Below are positions 18,046 through 26,770 of a DNA stretch of 64,000 nucleotides, piece by piece. The stretch is from Acetatifactor muris (GTDB taxonomy: Bacteria; Bacillota; Clostridia; Lachnospirales; Lachnospiraceae): NCBI GenBank assembly GCA_023663635.1, contig JAMPHD010000004.1, positions 62,001-126,000 of the forward strand. Direction: 5' to 3'. A model generated the notes under the pieces. That model was given only the letters and a program-made list of their open reading frames with translations. It was not told the origin of the DNA and made no database searches. Both the position numbers and the translations under genes were made by a program. The number at the start of each line of letters is the position of its first letter. Within the stretch, counting starts at the first letter, position 1.

Positions 18046-19029
18046 TCACTGCCTATACATATTCGTCGAGAGATATTTAAAGGCGTTATCCGCCATGATG
18101 ACCACAATATTCTTCCCCGCCGCCTCCGGTCTCCTTGCGATCTGCGTAGCAGCCCACAGCGCGCCGCCCGCCGAGTGTCCCACAAAGAACCCCTCCGTCC
18201 GGACCAGTCTGCGCCCCGTGGCATAGGCATCCTCCGCCGTCACCTCGATACACTCATCATAGACCGTATGATTCTGTTTAAAGAGTGACGGGATCTTGTC
18301 GTCCGGCACGCCGTCAAACGCCAGCACGCCGTCTATGGTGTCTTTCTCCGGATGCGCCGGATCCTTTAAAGATTCCTTTGCCGGTTGGACCCCGATGATC
18401 TTCACGGCAGGATTTTTGTCCCGAAGATATTTCTCCAACCCGGCCAATGTCCCGCCGGTTCCGACTAACTGCACCACATAATCCACCCTGCCGTCCGTAT
18501 CCTCCCAGATCTCCGGCCCCGTCGTCCTGATATGCGCCTCCGGATTGGCGGGATTGGCGCACTGGTTGATGTAAAACCAGCCCTTTGATTCGGCAAACTG
18601 TGTCATGAATGTGTTTAATCCCTCCTGAGACAGCCCCGTCCTGATTACATCGGCAAAGCCGGGCACCTCCATGGCCGGCAACAGCCCTGCCCCCAATGCC
18701 TTTAAGATCTGCGAGCGCTCTTCCGACACATTGGGCTGCAGGATCGCAACATATTTATAACCCTTGGCATTCGCGAAAGTGGCTGTGCCGATGCCGGTAT
18801 TGCCGCTCGTGTAATCCACAATGGTCATCCCGGGTTTCAGTATTCCGTCCTCCTCCGCCTGTAGGATCATATTGAGCGCCGCCCGATCCTTTACGCTCCC
18901 GGAGGGATTAAAGTATTCAAATTTCCCCAAGATATTTCCCTCTGCGCCCTCCGCCTCCTCGTATCGGTGCAATCTGACAAGCGGTGTCCCTCCCACCAAT
19001 TCAGTGATGGAATCATAAATCTTGCCCAT
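18046..19029 (-). CDS. cysK: Cysteine synthase (O-acetylserine sulfhydrylase) family protein
   Basis: CysK makes cysteine from O-acetylserine and sulfide with PLP. 327 residues with the PLP Lys motif NPSGSVKDRAA, the substrate loop TSGNTG and the phosphate-binding GTGGTLAGLEKYL. AGGAGG lies seven bases before the ATG. It starts 12 bases after the LanC-like gene, so both share a transcript with the nifS-nifU fusion and mnmA. Close relatives act on other O-acyl-serines or form other beta-substituted alanines, so the exact substrate is open, notably in this context. Confidence 0.93.
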   Translation of the reverse strand: MGKIYDSITELVGGTPLVRLHRYEEAEGAEGNILGKFEYFNPSGSVKDRAALNMILQAEEDGILKPGMTIVDYTSGNTGIGTATFANAKGYKYVAILQPNVSEERSQILKALGAGLLPAMEVPGFADVIRTGLSQEGLNTFMTQFAESKGWFYINQCANPANPEAHIRTTGPEIWEDTDGRVDYVVQLVGTGGTLAGLEKYLRDKNPAVKIIGVQPAKESLKDPAHPEKDTIDGVLAFDGVPDDKIPSLFKQNHTVYDECIEVTAEDAYATGRRLVRTEGFFVGHSAGGALWAATQIARRPEAAGKNIVVIMADNAFKYLSTNMYRQ

Positions 19030-19041
19030 AACGGTTTCCTC

Positions 19042-20469
19042 CTAAAAATAATTGTACTCAACAATTTGAACATATTCCCGGCCTTTTTCCAAAGCCGCCA
19101 ACGACAAGAGACTCCACGCGTTTCCCGTCGATCCGATATAGAGCCCCGTGTAGCTGTGTACATCCTTTGGAATGGTCCGCCACCAGTTTCCGAGCCACCT
19201 TCTCGTGTTTTGCAGCCTGTAGATATTCTTCGCGTCGTCCTCCACATAGGATTCGCCGATCACCGTGCGCGCCGCGCGTTTCGCATATTGCAGAAATTCC
19301 TCCTCCCCGGTCAGCCGATAGACGGAGATAAAATGCTCCAACAGCCCGGGCGTACCGCAGCAGAGCGCCTGGCTCTTCCAATACCCCCGCGAGTAATGTT
19401 CCGGCGCCCCTGCGGCTATGATACCGCGGGACAACTTCTTAACCCACTCCAGATATTCCGCCTGCCCCGTGATCAGATAGAGTTCCTGAAACAAAAGGGA
19501 AGTGCCCGCAGGGCCGTGGCAGGTACTCAGATAGTAAAATTCCGTGGACGGACCTCTCTCCAGGCTGTCCAGATACGGGATCAAAACCGCCTCATCATCG
19601 CCCACTGCCAACCCTTCAATATACTTTGCCGCCTCCACCGCCGCGTCCAGATATTTCTGTTCTTTTACCGCTTTGTACAAAATGGTGAATACCCATCCCA
19701 CGCCGGAAGTTCCATGCGCCAGATTCACCCAAAACACATCTTTCGGGAAATCAATGATCGTCAGATCCACCACGTTCCAATAACTCCCGCCCTTAGGGGC
19801 CTTCCTGCCCTTGCTCAAAAGGAAATCCCCCAAAGATTTGGCGGCATTTATGTATTTATCATCTCCCGAGAGATTCCAAACGGATACCAGATAAGTGATG
19901 AATCCGGCATCCCCGCACAGGTCATTCTGCTCACTCCACCGGATGCCCGCCTCGGACTCCTTCGCCGCGGCCAGAAGATCATCCGCCACCTTCAGCACAT
20001 AATCCTTATATATTTCCTTCTCTGTCACCTCGTATAATTTGAGGATAAAATACGCCGTCCCGGTAGGCCCGTTGTAGTATCCGATCTTCCATCCCGGCAT
20101 ATTTTTGACATGCACCAGTTTGTCCGCAGTCGCGCTGTCAGCGCTCAACGCCTTTTCATAAAACGCGACTCCTTCATCGGTGGCAATGATATCCGCCGCT
20201 GCCTCCTCCGCCTCCGCCAAATATGCCTCTTTGCCGGTTGCCTGATACAGTCTCAAATAAAACAGACCTATTCCGGCAGAACCTCCGTATAAGGCCTTCT
20301 CCGTCAGCATCGGATAATCCGTGAAATCCTCCGTTGAATCCGGGCTCTGTGTCCATCGTTTCCCGTACTTTGTTTTCTTCTCCGTTGTCCTGACCCATTC
20401 CGCGGTCTGCTCGGCCATTTCAATATAATCATCCGCCGAATAATTTTTAAACAGTATGTTAGCCGCCAT
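19042..20469 (-). CDS. Stand-alone LanC-like protein (lanthionine synthetase C family)
   Basis: LanC proteins bind zinc in a seven-helix toroid and add a thiol to dehydroalanine or dehydrobutyrine. The 475 residues show seven evenly spaced inner-helix turns: GGSAGIG (62), NGPTGTA (133), CGDAGF (185), HGTSGVG (252), CHGPAG (317), CCGTPG (370), GSTGNA (446). C317, C370 and C371 fit the zinc ligands; the usual final His is Cys, as in the CCG type known from ProcM-like enzymes. No LanB/LanM dehydratase, precursor peptide or leader peptidase is nearby; cysK, a C-S lyase and a gamma-synthase are. A role on free or peptide-bound dehydro-amino acids is inferred. GGAGCGGAGG precedes the ATG. Confidence 0.85.
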   Translation of the reverse strand: MAANILFKNYSADDYIEMAEQTAEWVRTTEKKTKYGKRWTQSPDSTEDFTDYPMLTEKALYGGSAGIGLFYLRLYQATGKEAYLAEAEEAAADIIATDEGVAFYEKALSADSATADKLVHVKNMPGWKIGYYNGPTGTAYFILKLYEVTEKEIYKDYVLKVADDLLAAAKESEAGIRWSEQNDLCGDAGFITYLVSVWNLSGDDKYINAAKSLGDFLLSKGRKAPKGGSYWNVVDLTIIDFPKDVFWVNLAHGTSGVGWVFTILYKAVKEQKYLDAAVEAAKYIEGLAVGDDEAVLIPYLDSLERGPSTEFYYLSTCHGPAGTSLLFQELYLITGQAEYLEWVKKLSRGIIAAGAPEHYSRGYWKSQALCCGTPGLLEHFISVYRLTGEEEFLQYAKRAARTVIGESYVEDDAKNIYRLQNTRRWLGNWWRTIPKDVHSYTGLYIGSTGNAWSLLSLAALEKGREYVQIVEYNYF

Positions 20470-20519
20470 GCCTCCGCTCCTTTCCCATTATTCCCATCAA
20501 TTAGCTAGGATATGTGAAT

Positions 20520-20589
20520 ATAATACCCCCGTTTTTCTTTTTTGTACACTCCCTATTTTCTATATCCGGTTATAGGTTTTATTTATAAC
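20520..20589 (-). promoter_or_regulatory. LysR-type activator site and promoter of lanC-like-cysK-nifSU-mnmA
   Basis: GTTATA-N9-TATAAC at 20569-20589 overlaps the end of the malY-like gene. Twenty bases further, on the minus strand, comes TGTACAAAAAAGAAAA (20548-20533), then TATTAT (20525-20520) as -10. The site is centred about 66 bp before the expected transcription start. The same arrangement stands before the LysR gene, with identical half-sites, identical 20-bp gap and an identical 16-bp segment. A T-N11-A inverted repeat near -65 is the classic LysR-type binding site. Confidence 0.75.
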
Positions 20590-21791
20590 GCATTCTTTAA
20601 CTGCTCCAACGCTTTTGTCAATATCGCTCTCGGACAGGCCACGTTAAATCTCTCAAATCCCTCCCCCGCCTTTCCGAATATCGCTCCCGGATCCAGCCAT
20701 AGATTCGCCTTTCGCACGATCAGTTCTTCCAATTCCGGCTCGGATAAGCCAAGCCCTCTGAAATCCACCCAGACAAGATAGGTCCCCTCGGGCTCCGTCA
20801 TGGTCAGCTGCGGCAGTTCCTTTTCCAGATATGCCTTCATATATCGGATGTTGCCTTCCACATACTCCATCATTGCCTCATACCAGTCATCCCCGTCGCG
20901 ATAGGCCGCCTCGCAGGCCGTCAGCCCCAAGGTGTTCAACTGGCTGTACCCCGCCGCCGCGATCTGTCTTTGGAACCGGCTGCGGAGTTCTCCGTTGGGG
21001 ATAAAAATATTGGACACCTGCAACCCCGCAAGATTGAATGTCTTGGCGGGAGAGGTACAGGTGACGGATATATCCTCAAACTCTTTGCTCAAGTTCGCGA
21101 AAACGATATGCCTTGCGTCTCCCCATACAAAATCCTCGTGAATCTCATCGCTCACGACAGGCACATGATGTCTCAGGCATATTTCTCCCATCCGGATCAG
21201 TTCTTCCTCCGTCCACACCCGTCCCACCGGATTGTGCGGACTGCACAGCAGAAAGAGCGTTACATTCTCCTCCACTATCTTTTTTTCAAAGTCTTCAAAA
21301 TCAATATGGTATTTGCCGTCCTCTCCCAAGACCAGATCACTGCTGACTGCTTTTCTGCCATTATCCTCTATCACTTCCGTAAAGGGATAGTACACCGGCT
21401 GTTGGATCAATACCCCTTCTCCCGCTTTGGTGCAGGCTCTCACCGCCATGGCCAGGGCAAATACCACACCCGGCGTTTGGACAAGCCAGTCTTCCTTTAC
21501 TTCCCAACCATGTCTTCTGCTCATCCATCCCGCCACGGCGTCAAAACAGCCGGCACCGCTCTCGGTATAGCCAAAGATACCATGCTCTGTTCTCTTGCGG
21601 ATGGCATCCAATATTTTCTCCGATGTCTTAAAATCCATATCCGCCACCCAGAGGGGCAGGATTCCCTCCGGCTTTCCCCGCCGCGCGGCAAGATCATATT
21701 TCAGGCAGTCGGTGCCTCTTCTCTCGATCACTGTGTCAAAATCTCTTGCACCGGGATTCAGCCTGTCAACATCCAATTTCGCGTCCCGCAT
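20583..21791 (-). CDS. MalY/PatB-type pyridoxal-phosphate C-S lyase
   Basis: 402 residues of the class I/II aminotransferase fold, MalY/PatB branch: early WVADMDFKTSEKILDAI, SPHNPVGRVW, DEIHEDFVW and the PLP Lys motif SPAKTFNLAGL. These enzymes cleave C-S bonds of cystathionine, cysteine conjugates and, in some cases, lanthionine, giving a thiol, pyruvate and ammonia. GAGGAGG precedes the ATG. It starts 15 bases after the gamma-synthase gene and both follow the LysR gene, so one transcript is likely. A transaminase role is less likely. The paired gamma- and beta-acting enzymes fit transsulfuration. Confidence 0.9.
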   Translation of the reverse strand: MRDAKLDVDRLNPGARDFDTVIERRGTDCLKYDLAARRGKPEGILPLWVADMDFKTSEKILDAIRKRTEHGIFGYTESGAGCFDAVAGWMSRRHGWEVKEDWLVQTPGVVFALAMAVRACTKAGEGVLIQQPVYYPFTEVIEDNGRKAVSSDLVLGEDGKYHIDFEDFEKKIVEENVTLFLLCSPHNPVGRVWTEEELIRMGEICLRHHVPVVSDEIHEDFVWGDARHIVFANLSKEFEDISVTCTSPAKTFNLAGLQVSNIFIPNGELRSRFQRQIAAAGYSQLNTLGLTACEAAYRDGDDWYEAMMEYVEGNIRYMKAYLEKELPQLTMTEPEGTYLVWVDFRGLGLSEPELEELIVRKANLWLDPGAIFGKAGEGFERFNVACPRAILTKALEQLKNAL

Positions 21792-21806
21792 ACCAACACC
21801 TCCTCT

Positions 21807-22958
21807 TTACTCAAACGATTCCATTGCCTGCCTCAAATCCGCGATCAGGTCGTTCTTGTCCTCAATACCCGCGGAGAGCCGCAGTATCCTGTCCGTGAGC
21901 CCGTTCTTGATCCGTACTTCTTCCGGCACATCCGCATGGGTCTGGGTGGACGGATAGGTAAGGAGCGTCTCCGTGCCTCCCAGGCTCTCCGCAAAGGGGA
22001 TCAGTTTCGTGGATTTTAAGATATGGAGCGCCAATTCCCTGCTCTCCACCTCAAAGGTCAGCATACTGCCAAATCCGCTCGCCTGACTTTTGCAGATCTC
22101 ATATCCTTTGCTGCCCGGTATCCCCGGATAGTATACCTTTTTGACTCTCGGTTCACTCATGAGATATTCCGCCAGAGCCTTCGCGTTCTCCTGCGCCTTC
22201 TCCATGCGGATCGGCAGCGTCTTGATGCCACGGATGATCAGCCAACTGTCAAAGGGTGAAAGTCCCGAGCCCACGGTCTTTATGAGAAACCTGAGTCTGT
22301 CCGATATCTCCCGTGAATTTGTCACGATAAAACCCGCCAGAGTATCATTGTGCCCGCCCAGAAACTTCGTGCCGCTGTGAATGATGATGTCCGCGCCAAG
22401 TTCAAAGGGCTTTTGAAAATAAGGTGACATAAAGGTATTGTCCACGATCAGGAGAAGTCCGTGTTCCCTTGCGATCTTTGAAACCTTGCGGATATCCGTC
22501 ACATTCATCATGGGATTTGTGGGCGTTTCGATGAAGATCGCCCTGGTATTCTCCCGTATGTAGTCCTCCGCGTTCTCCGTGGAACAGTCGATATGGCTGA
22601 ACAGGATACCGTTCTTTTGGCTCACATTGTCGAACAGACGGATGCTGCCGCCGTACAGATCCGCGTCCGTGATCAGATGATCCCCCGGCCGGAACAACTC
22701 CATCATCGCGGTGATCGCCGCCATTCCGGTGGAAAAGGCCAACGCGTCGAGCCCTCCCTCCAGAGCGGCCACTATCTTCTCCGCCTGCTGCCTCGTGGGA
22801 TTCTGCAGTCTGCTGTAATCAAACCCCGTGCTCTGCCCCACTTCCGGGTGCGCGTAGGTGGCCGTCTGATAAATCGGAAAGCTGATGGCTCCCGTTTTGT
22901 CCTTGTCATAATCTCTTCCATTTCCGTAAATACATTTGGTCGCAAAACCGCAATCCAT
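21807..22958 (-). CDS. Cys/Met metabolism PLP enzyme (cystathionine gamma-synthase/gamma-lyase family)
   Basis: 383 residues with FDYSRLQNPTR, FSTGMAAITA, the Asp of VDNTFMSPYFQKP and the PLP Lys motif HSGTKFLGGHND. The family includes cystathionine gamma-synthase, gamma-lyase, O-acetylhomoserine sulfhydrylase and methionine gamma-lyase; sequence alone does not separate these here. The start at 22958 (MDCGFATKCIYG) has GGAGGGAGAA upstream; an earlier ATG at 22988 lies inside the LysR gene. It sits 13 bases after the LysR gene and before the MalY-type lyase. Gamma-replacement or gamma-elimination of homoserine esters or cystathionine is likely. Confidence 0.92.
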   Translation of the reverse strand: MDCGFATKCIYGNGRDYDKDKTGAISFPIYQTATYAHPEVGQSTGFDYSRLQNPTRQQAEKIVAALEGGLDALAFSTGMAAITAMMELFRPGDHLITDADLYGGSIRLFDNVSQKNGILFSHIDCSTENAEDYIRENTRAIFIETPTNPMMNVTDIRKVSKIAREHGLLLIVDNTFMSPYFQKPFELGADIIIHSGTKFLGGHNDTLAGFIVTNSREISDRLRFLIKTVGSGLSPFDSWLIIRGIKTLPIRMEKAQENAKALAEYLMSEPRVKKVYYPGIPGSKGYEICKSQASGFGSMLTFEVESRELALHILKSTKLIPFAESLGGTETLLTYPSTQTHADVPEEVRIKNGLTDRILRLSAGIEDKNDLIADLRQAMESFE

Positions 22959-22971
22959 TGTTCTCCCTCCG

Positions 22972-23877
22972 TCATGAAACCGTCTCATATTTCTTTAATA
23001 TCTGTATGTATTCCTGCCCTATGACGCTCAAGGGCATGTTCTTTCTCCTGACATATCCGATCGTCATGTGATCCGAAGTGTCAAAGGGCACGGAGACAAA
23101 ATTTCCTCCGTTCAAGTCCCCGCAGATAATGCCGGAACACAGCGTATACCCGTTCAGCCCCACCATCAGGTTCAGCATCGTGGCTCTGTCATTGGCCTTG
23201 ATGATCTGCTTATAATTCAATGTGCTGAGTACCTCTTCGGCAAAATAAAAGGCATTCTTATCACCCTGCTCAAAAGAAAGGCACGGATAGGGTTCCAATT
23301 CCTCAAAACGGATCTTGGCCCTGTCCGCCAACGGGTGTTTCTTGGAGAGGTATACGGAGATGCCACAGTCAAACAATGGGACAAACTCCAACCCGTTGTC
23401 CGCAATGATCTTGTTTAACGCCTTCCCGTTAAAATCATTCAGATACAGCACCCCTATCTCGCTGCGGCCGTCCCTGACATTCCCGATCACTTCATAAGTC
23501 CTCGTCTCATACACTGCCAGTTCAAATTCATTCATGGAAAACTTTTGGCCGAGCTCTATAAATGCCTCCACCGCAAAAGAATAGTGCTGCATGGACACGG
23601 AGAACTTTTTCTTCCGGCTTTTATCCTCCGTATAGCGTTCGCCGATCATTTGGCTGATCTCAACGATCTGCCTCGCGTAACTCAGAAATTCCTCCCCTTC
23701 CGCCGTTATCGCGATCCCTTTATTGGAGCGGCCAAAGATCTGCGTGTGCAATTCATTCTCCAAATCCCTGATCGCGCCGGATAGGGCGGGCTGAGATACG
23801 AACAACTCTGCTGCCGCCTTGTTCATGGACTTTTGTTCCGCGACCGTTACCGCATAGACCAACTGTGACAAAGTCAT
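22972..23877 (-). CDS. LysR-family transcriptional regulator of the sulfur/LanC locus
   Basis: 301 residues. The N-terminal winged helix-turn-helix reads MTLSQLVYAVTVAEQKSMNK, then AAELFVSQPALSGAIRDLE, and an effector domain of about 200 residues follows. AAGGAG lies eight bases before the ATG at 23877; a longer frame back to 24009 would swallow the promoter and does not look like protein. It heads a transcript with the gamma-synthase and MalY-like genes. Its own promoter and that of the LanC-like gene carry the same 21-bp inverted repeat, so it probably activates both. Effector unknown; O-acetylserine or another sulfur-pathway compound would fit LysR relatives such as CysB/CmbR. Confidence 0.92.
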   Translation of the reverse strand: MTLSQLVYAVTVAEQKSMNKAAAELFVSQPALSGAIRDLENELHTQIFGRSNKGIAITAEGEEFLSYARQIVEISQMIGERYTEDKSRKKKFSVSMQHYSFAVEAFIELGQKFSMNEFELAVYETRTYEVIGNVRDGRSEIGVLYLNDFNGKALNKIIADNGLEFVPLFDCGISVYLSKKHPLADRAKIRFEELEPYPCLSFEQGDKNAFYFAEEVLSTLNYKQIIKANDRATMLNLMVGLNGYTLCSGIICGDLNGGNFVSVPFDTSDHMTIGYVRRKNMPLSVIGQEYIQILKKYETVS

Positions 23878-23976
23878 GTCTGCGCTCCTTTTCTCTACTA
23901 TTTCCATCGTTTTAGTAGGTTTTGTATGCTGATGTCTTATCAGCCAAAGCTTTGACATCACCTCTTTGACACCCAT

Positions 23977-24044
23977 TTTATACCTTATTTTCTTTTTTGT
24001 ACAATACATATATCTTGCAAGCTGTTATAAGCAAAAGTTATAAC
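23977..24044 (-). promoter_or_regulatory. LysR-type activator site and promoter of lysR-CGS-malY
   Basis: GTTATAA-N7-TTATAAC at 24024-24044 contains the same GTTATA-N9-TATAAC frame as at 20569. After 20 bases the minus strand reads TGTACAAAAAAGAAAA (24003-23988), and TATAAA (23982-23977) serves as -10. The inverted repeat is centred about 64 bp before the expected start. It lies between the M14-like pseudoenzyme gene (stop at 24055) and the LysR gene. Confidence 0.75.
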
Positions 24045-24054
24045 TGCTCCGCTT

Positions 24055-24993
24055 TTATTGCCTGTCCTGTCGCTCTATCAGTTTTATGACCGCCGTATTG
24101 GCATAGGTCAGGGGTTCATTGTGTACAAAAAACGCGACCCTGTCGAAAGGCGCGTAAAGCGTCTCAAGGATATCTCCTTCATACGGGTCCAGGATATTTG
24201 CCAACGGCTGCCCGGTCCCGACTTCCTCCCCCACCTTTACCATGGGCTCAAAAATACCTGATTTCGCAGTCTTTATCAGGATCATGTCCTCATCCCGCAC
24301 GATCTTGGAATGCAGCTTGTCCGGTATACTGTATTTTAACATTCCCTGCGCGGACAGGAAATTCATGACCGCCAGAACCGCCTGTCCCGCACTGTTTCTG
24401 TCGATCCTGGAGGTAGTGGAAGTATATAGGGAGAAAGCCTGCGTATCCCATACCTGCCAGTTGTAGTTCAGCGTCGCGGTATCATAGGGTCTCACCCTGC
24501 GAACGATGACATAGGGAAGGCCAAACAACTTTGCCGTCTCCGGATCGCTGAAACCCTCGTCCATCAGCCTCACATGGGGTACAAAATCCCCCGGCATATA
24601 AAAAGAGGTGAACTGGATCCCGAACCGATATTCCGAAATTTCCCTGAAAACTCCGTCCGCGATCCTCTGAGTGGTCTCCCCCAGATCATATCCCGGGAAC
24701 ATTCTGTTGATATCCGTGTTATCCGTTGACCAGAACCTCTTTTGGATGTTCATGGAGTAGGGGTTGATCGAGGGGATGATCAGGATCTTATGTCCCTCCG
24801 CGATCCTTCCCTCATTCTCCAACTGTTTCATCTTCTTCACCAATTGGGAGCAGCAGTAGATCTGCTGCACTTCATTTCCCCGGGAACTTCCCACGATGCA
24901 GACGGATCTCTCCCCGTCTCCGAACTCATAGCCCGTCACGCGGAAAGTATCCCTGTATATCCCCTTGAGTTCATAAATGATCCTTTTATTCAT
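24055..24993 (-). CDS. M14/AstE-like protein without metal-binding residues (likely pseudoenzyme)
   Basis: 312 residues of the succinylglutamate desuccinylase/aspartoacylase fold, with the C-terminal beta barrel-like half (KTAKSGIFEPMVKVGEEV, ILDPYEGDI). In active relatives the zinc site is HGxE plus a later His, with a catalytic Glu. Here HGDE is replaced by RGNE (SSRGNEVQQ), the DIHAS segment by IQFTS, and the VVEMGVG Glu by a Ser/Thr stretch. The paralogue just upstream keeps all of them. The two genes overlap by eight bases. A binding or regulatory partner of the active paralogue is the simplest reading; a changed chemistry is possible. Confidence 0.75.
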   Translation of the reverse strand: MNKRIIYELKGIYRDTFRVTGYEFGDGERSVCIVGSSRGNEVQQIYCCSQLVKKMKQLENEGRIAEGHKILIIPSINPYSMNIQKRFWSTDNTDINRMFPGYDLGETTQRIADGVFREISEYRFGIQFTSFYMPGDFVPHVRLMDEGFSDPETAKLFGLPYVIVRRVRPYDTATLNYNWQVWDTQAFSLYTSTTSRIDRNSAGQAVLAVMNFLSAQGMLKYSIPDKLHSKIVRDEDMILIKTAKSGIFEPMVKVGEEVGTGQPLANILDPYEGDILETLYAPFDRVAFFVHNEPLTYANTAVIKLIERQDRQ

Positions 24994-25936
24994 AACCGCA
25001 CACTTCCTTCTTGAGCAGACGTCCCATCAGAGAGCCCTCGACCACCACGGGATAGTCCCTGATGGTAAACAGCATACCGTCCTCAGGGGCCCGCACCTCA
25101 TCCAACACTTTCCCGCACAGCGGATCTACGATCCGCCCTATGATCCCGTCCTTTTGAAGTCTCGCGCCATGCTGTACATCCGGAATGAATACTCCGCCCA
25201 CACCGGCGTTTAAATAGCAGACATCCTCCGGATCGGTTGACAGGATCGGTTTCCTCACCGGCTCTGTCTCACCGGTCCAGATGCCCATCTTTTTCATCAG
25301 ATGAAAGATCCCGTCCACCAACTGATCCCCGTATCTGCGCGTAATGCGCATTCCCACGCCCATCTCCACCACCAGGACCGGCGTCCCGATGCGGTTTAAG
25401 CTGTACGCGAATGTTGATTCCAACACCGTTGCGGCTCCATGCACCCATATCAGATCCACATTGGTCTCCTGCGCCATCGGCACAAGGGTATCCCGATGCA
25501 GCTCATTGATGCGTATCTGGGGTATCTCCGTCAGATAAATGTTACTGGCATGGATATCCAGCACACAGTCGGCCCCTTCCACATCCTCGATGATCCTGGC
25601 GACCACATACTCTATCATGCTGCCGTCCACATCTCCGGGAAACGTGCGGTTCATATCCAGATCAAAGGCCGGGATCCCCCTGGTGATGGAGTCGATCCCC
25701 AACGGGTTCATTGCAGGATAGATATCCACGATCCCGGACAGGCATTCCTTATTCTGTTCTATACGGCGCTGCAGCTCAAAACAGACATACTGCCCCTCCA
25801 ACTCATCCCCGTGGATGCCCGTGACGATGCTGATTCGTTTCATATTGTCCGCGGGCGACTCCGGCAGGATGCGATTCCTCCTGATCTCCAGCACCTCATC
25901 CACCGGCAGCCCCACCGCCGCGATTGTCTTTATCAT
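24986..25936 (-). CDS. M14-family succinylglutamate desuccinylase/aspartoacylase-like amidohydrolase
   Basis: 316 residues from the ATG at 25936 (MIKTIAAVGLPVDEVLEIRR); 25948 is another possible start, and the open frame reaches 26020 inside the transglutaminase gene. Zinc ligands and catalytic Glu of the family are visible: GIHGDELEG, DIHASNIYL, and VEMGVGMRI. The family removes acyl groups from N-acyl amino acids or splits small peptide bonds. The second half (GGVFIPDVQHGARLQKDGIIG) is the usual barrel domain. It lies between the transglutaminase and its metal-less paralogue. A small amide or gamma-linked peptide substrate made by the nearby ATP-grasp protein would fit. Confidence 0.82.
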   Translation of the reverse strand: MIKTIAAVGLPVDEVLEIRRNRILPESPADNMKRISIVTGIHGDELEGQYVCFELQRRIEQNKECLSGIVDIYPAMNPLGIDSITRGIPAFDLDMNRTFPGDVDGSMIEYVVARIIEDVEGADCVLDIHASNIYLTEIPQIRINELHRDTLVPMAQETNVDLIWVHGAATVLESTFAYSLNRIGTPVLVVEMGVGMRITRRYGDQLVDGIFHLMKKMGIWTGETEPVRKPILSTDPEDVCYLNAGVGGVFIPDVQHGARLQKDGIIGRIVDPLCGKVLDEVRAPEDGMLFTIRDYPVVVEGSLMGRLLKKEVCGYE

Positions 25937-25956
25937 GTCAACCACCATACCTTTCC

Positions 25957-26748
25957 CTATGGTTTTGCGATCTTTTCCACCAGAACGGTTATCTTCTGCG
26001 ACTGTGCCCCGCCATTCCACATGAGTCCTCTGTTGATCGCGCAGTCAGCCGCATCTCTGCCATGGCCAAGCTTGATATGCAGATCCGACACCGGGCAGTC
26101 GTTCGTGGGATCAAAAGCCACCCATCTGCCTTCACAGAGCGCCTCCGCCCACGCGTGGCTGGCGCCTTCCCCGACGATCATCCCGCACACATAGCGGGCG
26201 GGAATCCCGGCCATGCGCAGTAAGGTGACATAGATATGCGCATAGTCCTGACAGACGCCCTTTCCCATATTCCATGCCTCTTCCGCCGTGGTGTGAACCC
26301 CGGTGACCCCCGGCATATAGGAAAAGTCCCTGTGCAGTCTGTGCATCCATGCCTCGCATATTTCATAAGGGCTTTTACGGCCCGCAGAGTCATAAGACCG
26401 GTAATATTCCGAAAGCCCCGACCCCGGTATGCATTTGCCATGGGGTATCCTGTAAAGTCCCGTCATCCCGTCCCCCGGATCCTCATAGTCCGTCTGAAGG
26501 ATCTCCACATCTCCGGCCGCCCGGAATACAAACCGGTCATGATCCCAAGTCTCACAGCCATAAATCTGCCTGTTCCCAAAGGAATCCGTTCCCTCGGAAT
26601 ACTCTGTCTCAGGCAATACGGAGAGTGTTATCCCCAACAGATGCTGCCTTGCGTCTTCTCTCGGGATACACTTGATCGTAAAATAACATCTTCCGACGCA
26701 TTTTTCATATTTTATTTCCATCCTGTACTCAAAGCGAAGTACCGCCAC
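25957..26748 (-). CDS. Transglutaminase-like cysteine peptidase of the ATP-grasp/alpha-E module
   Basis: 263 residues from a GTG at 26748 with GGGAG upstream; its start (VAVLRFEYRMEIKYEKCVGR) fits the N-terminal domain of COG1305-type transglutaminases. The catalytic triad is visible: Cys in GKGVCQDYAHI, His in GASHAWAEAL, Asp in FDPTND. An ATG-started longer frame to 26832 would overlap the alpha-E gene. In the known conserved module this protein accompanies alpha-E and circularly permuted ATP-grasp genes and probably cuts or joins amide bonds of their product. The alpha-E stop lies 22 bases upstream. Confidence 0.88.
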   Translation of the reverse strand: MAVLRFEYRMEIKYEKCVGRCYFTIKCIPREDARQHLLGITLSVLPETEYSEGTDSFGNRQIYGCETWDHDRFVFRAAGDVEILQTDYEDPGDGMTGLYRIPHGKCIPGSGLSEYYRSYDSAGRKSPYEICEAWMHRLHRDFSYMPGVTGVHTTAEEAWNMGKGVCQDYAHIYVTLLRMAGIPARYVCGMIVGEGASHAWAEALCEGRWVAFDPTNDCPVSDLHIKLGHGRDAADCAINRGLMWNGGAQSQKITVLVEKIAKP

Positions 26749-26770
26749 AAGATCACTCCCATCCTGTCTG

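Noticed and set aside
19042..20469. Classical lanthipeptide biosynthetic cluster
   Set aside because: No LanB/LanM dehydratase, precursor peptide, leader protease or dedicated exporter is present around the LanC-like gene.
22959..24054. SAM, T-box or other sulfur riboswitch before the transsulfuration genes
   Set aside because: Leaders are short and no conserved riboswitch or T-box fold could be recognised; the LysR-type sites explain the control better.
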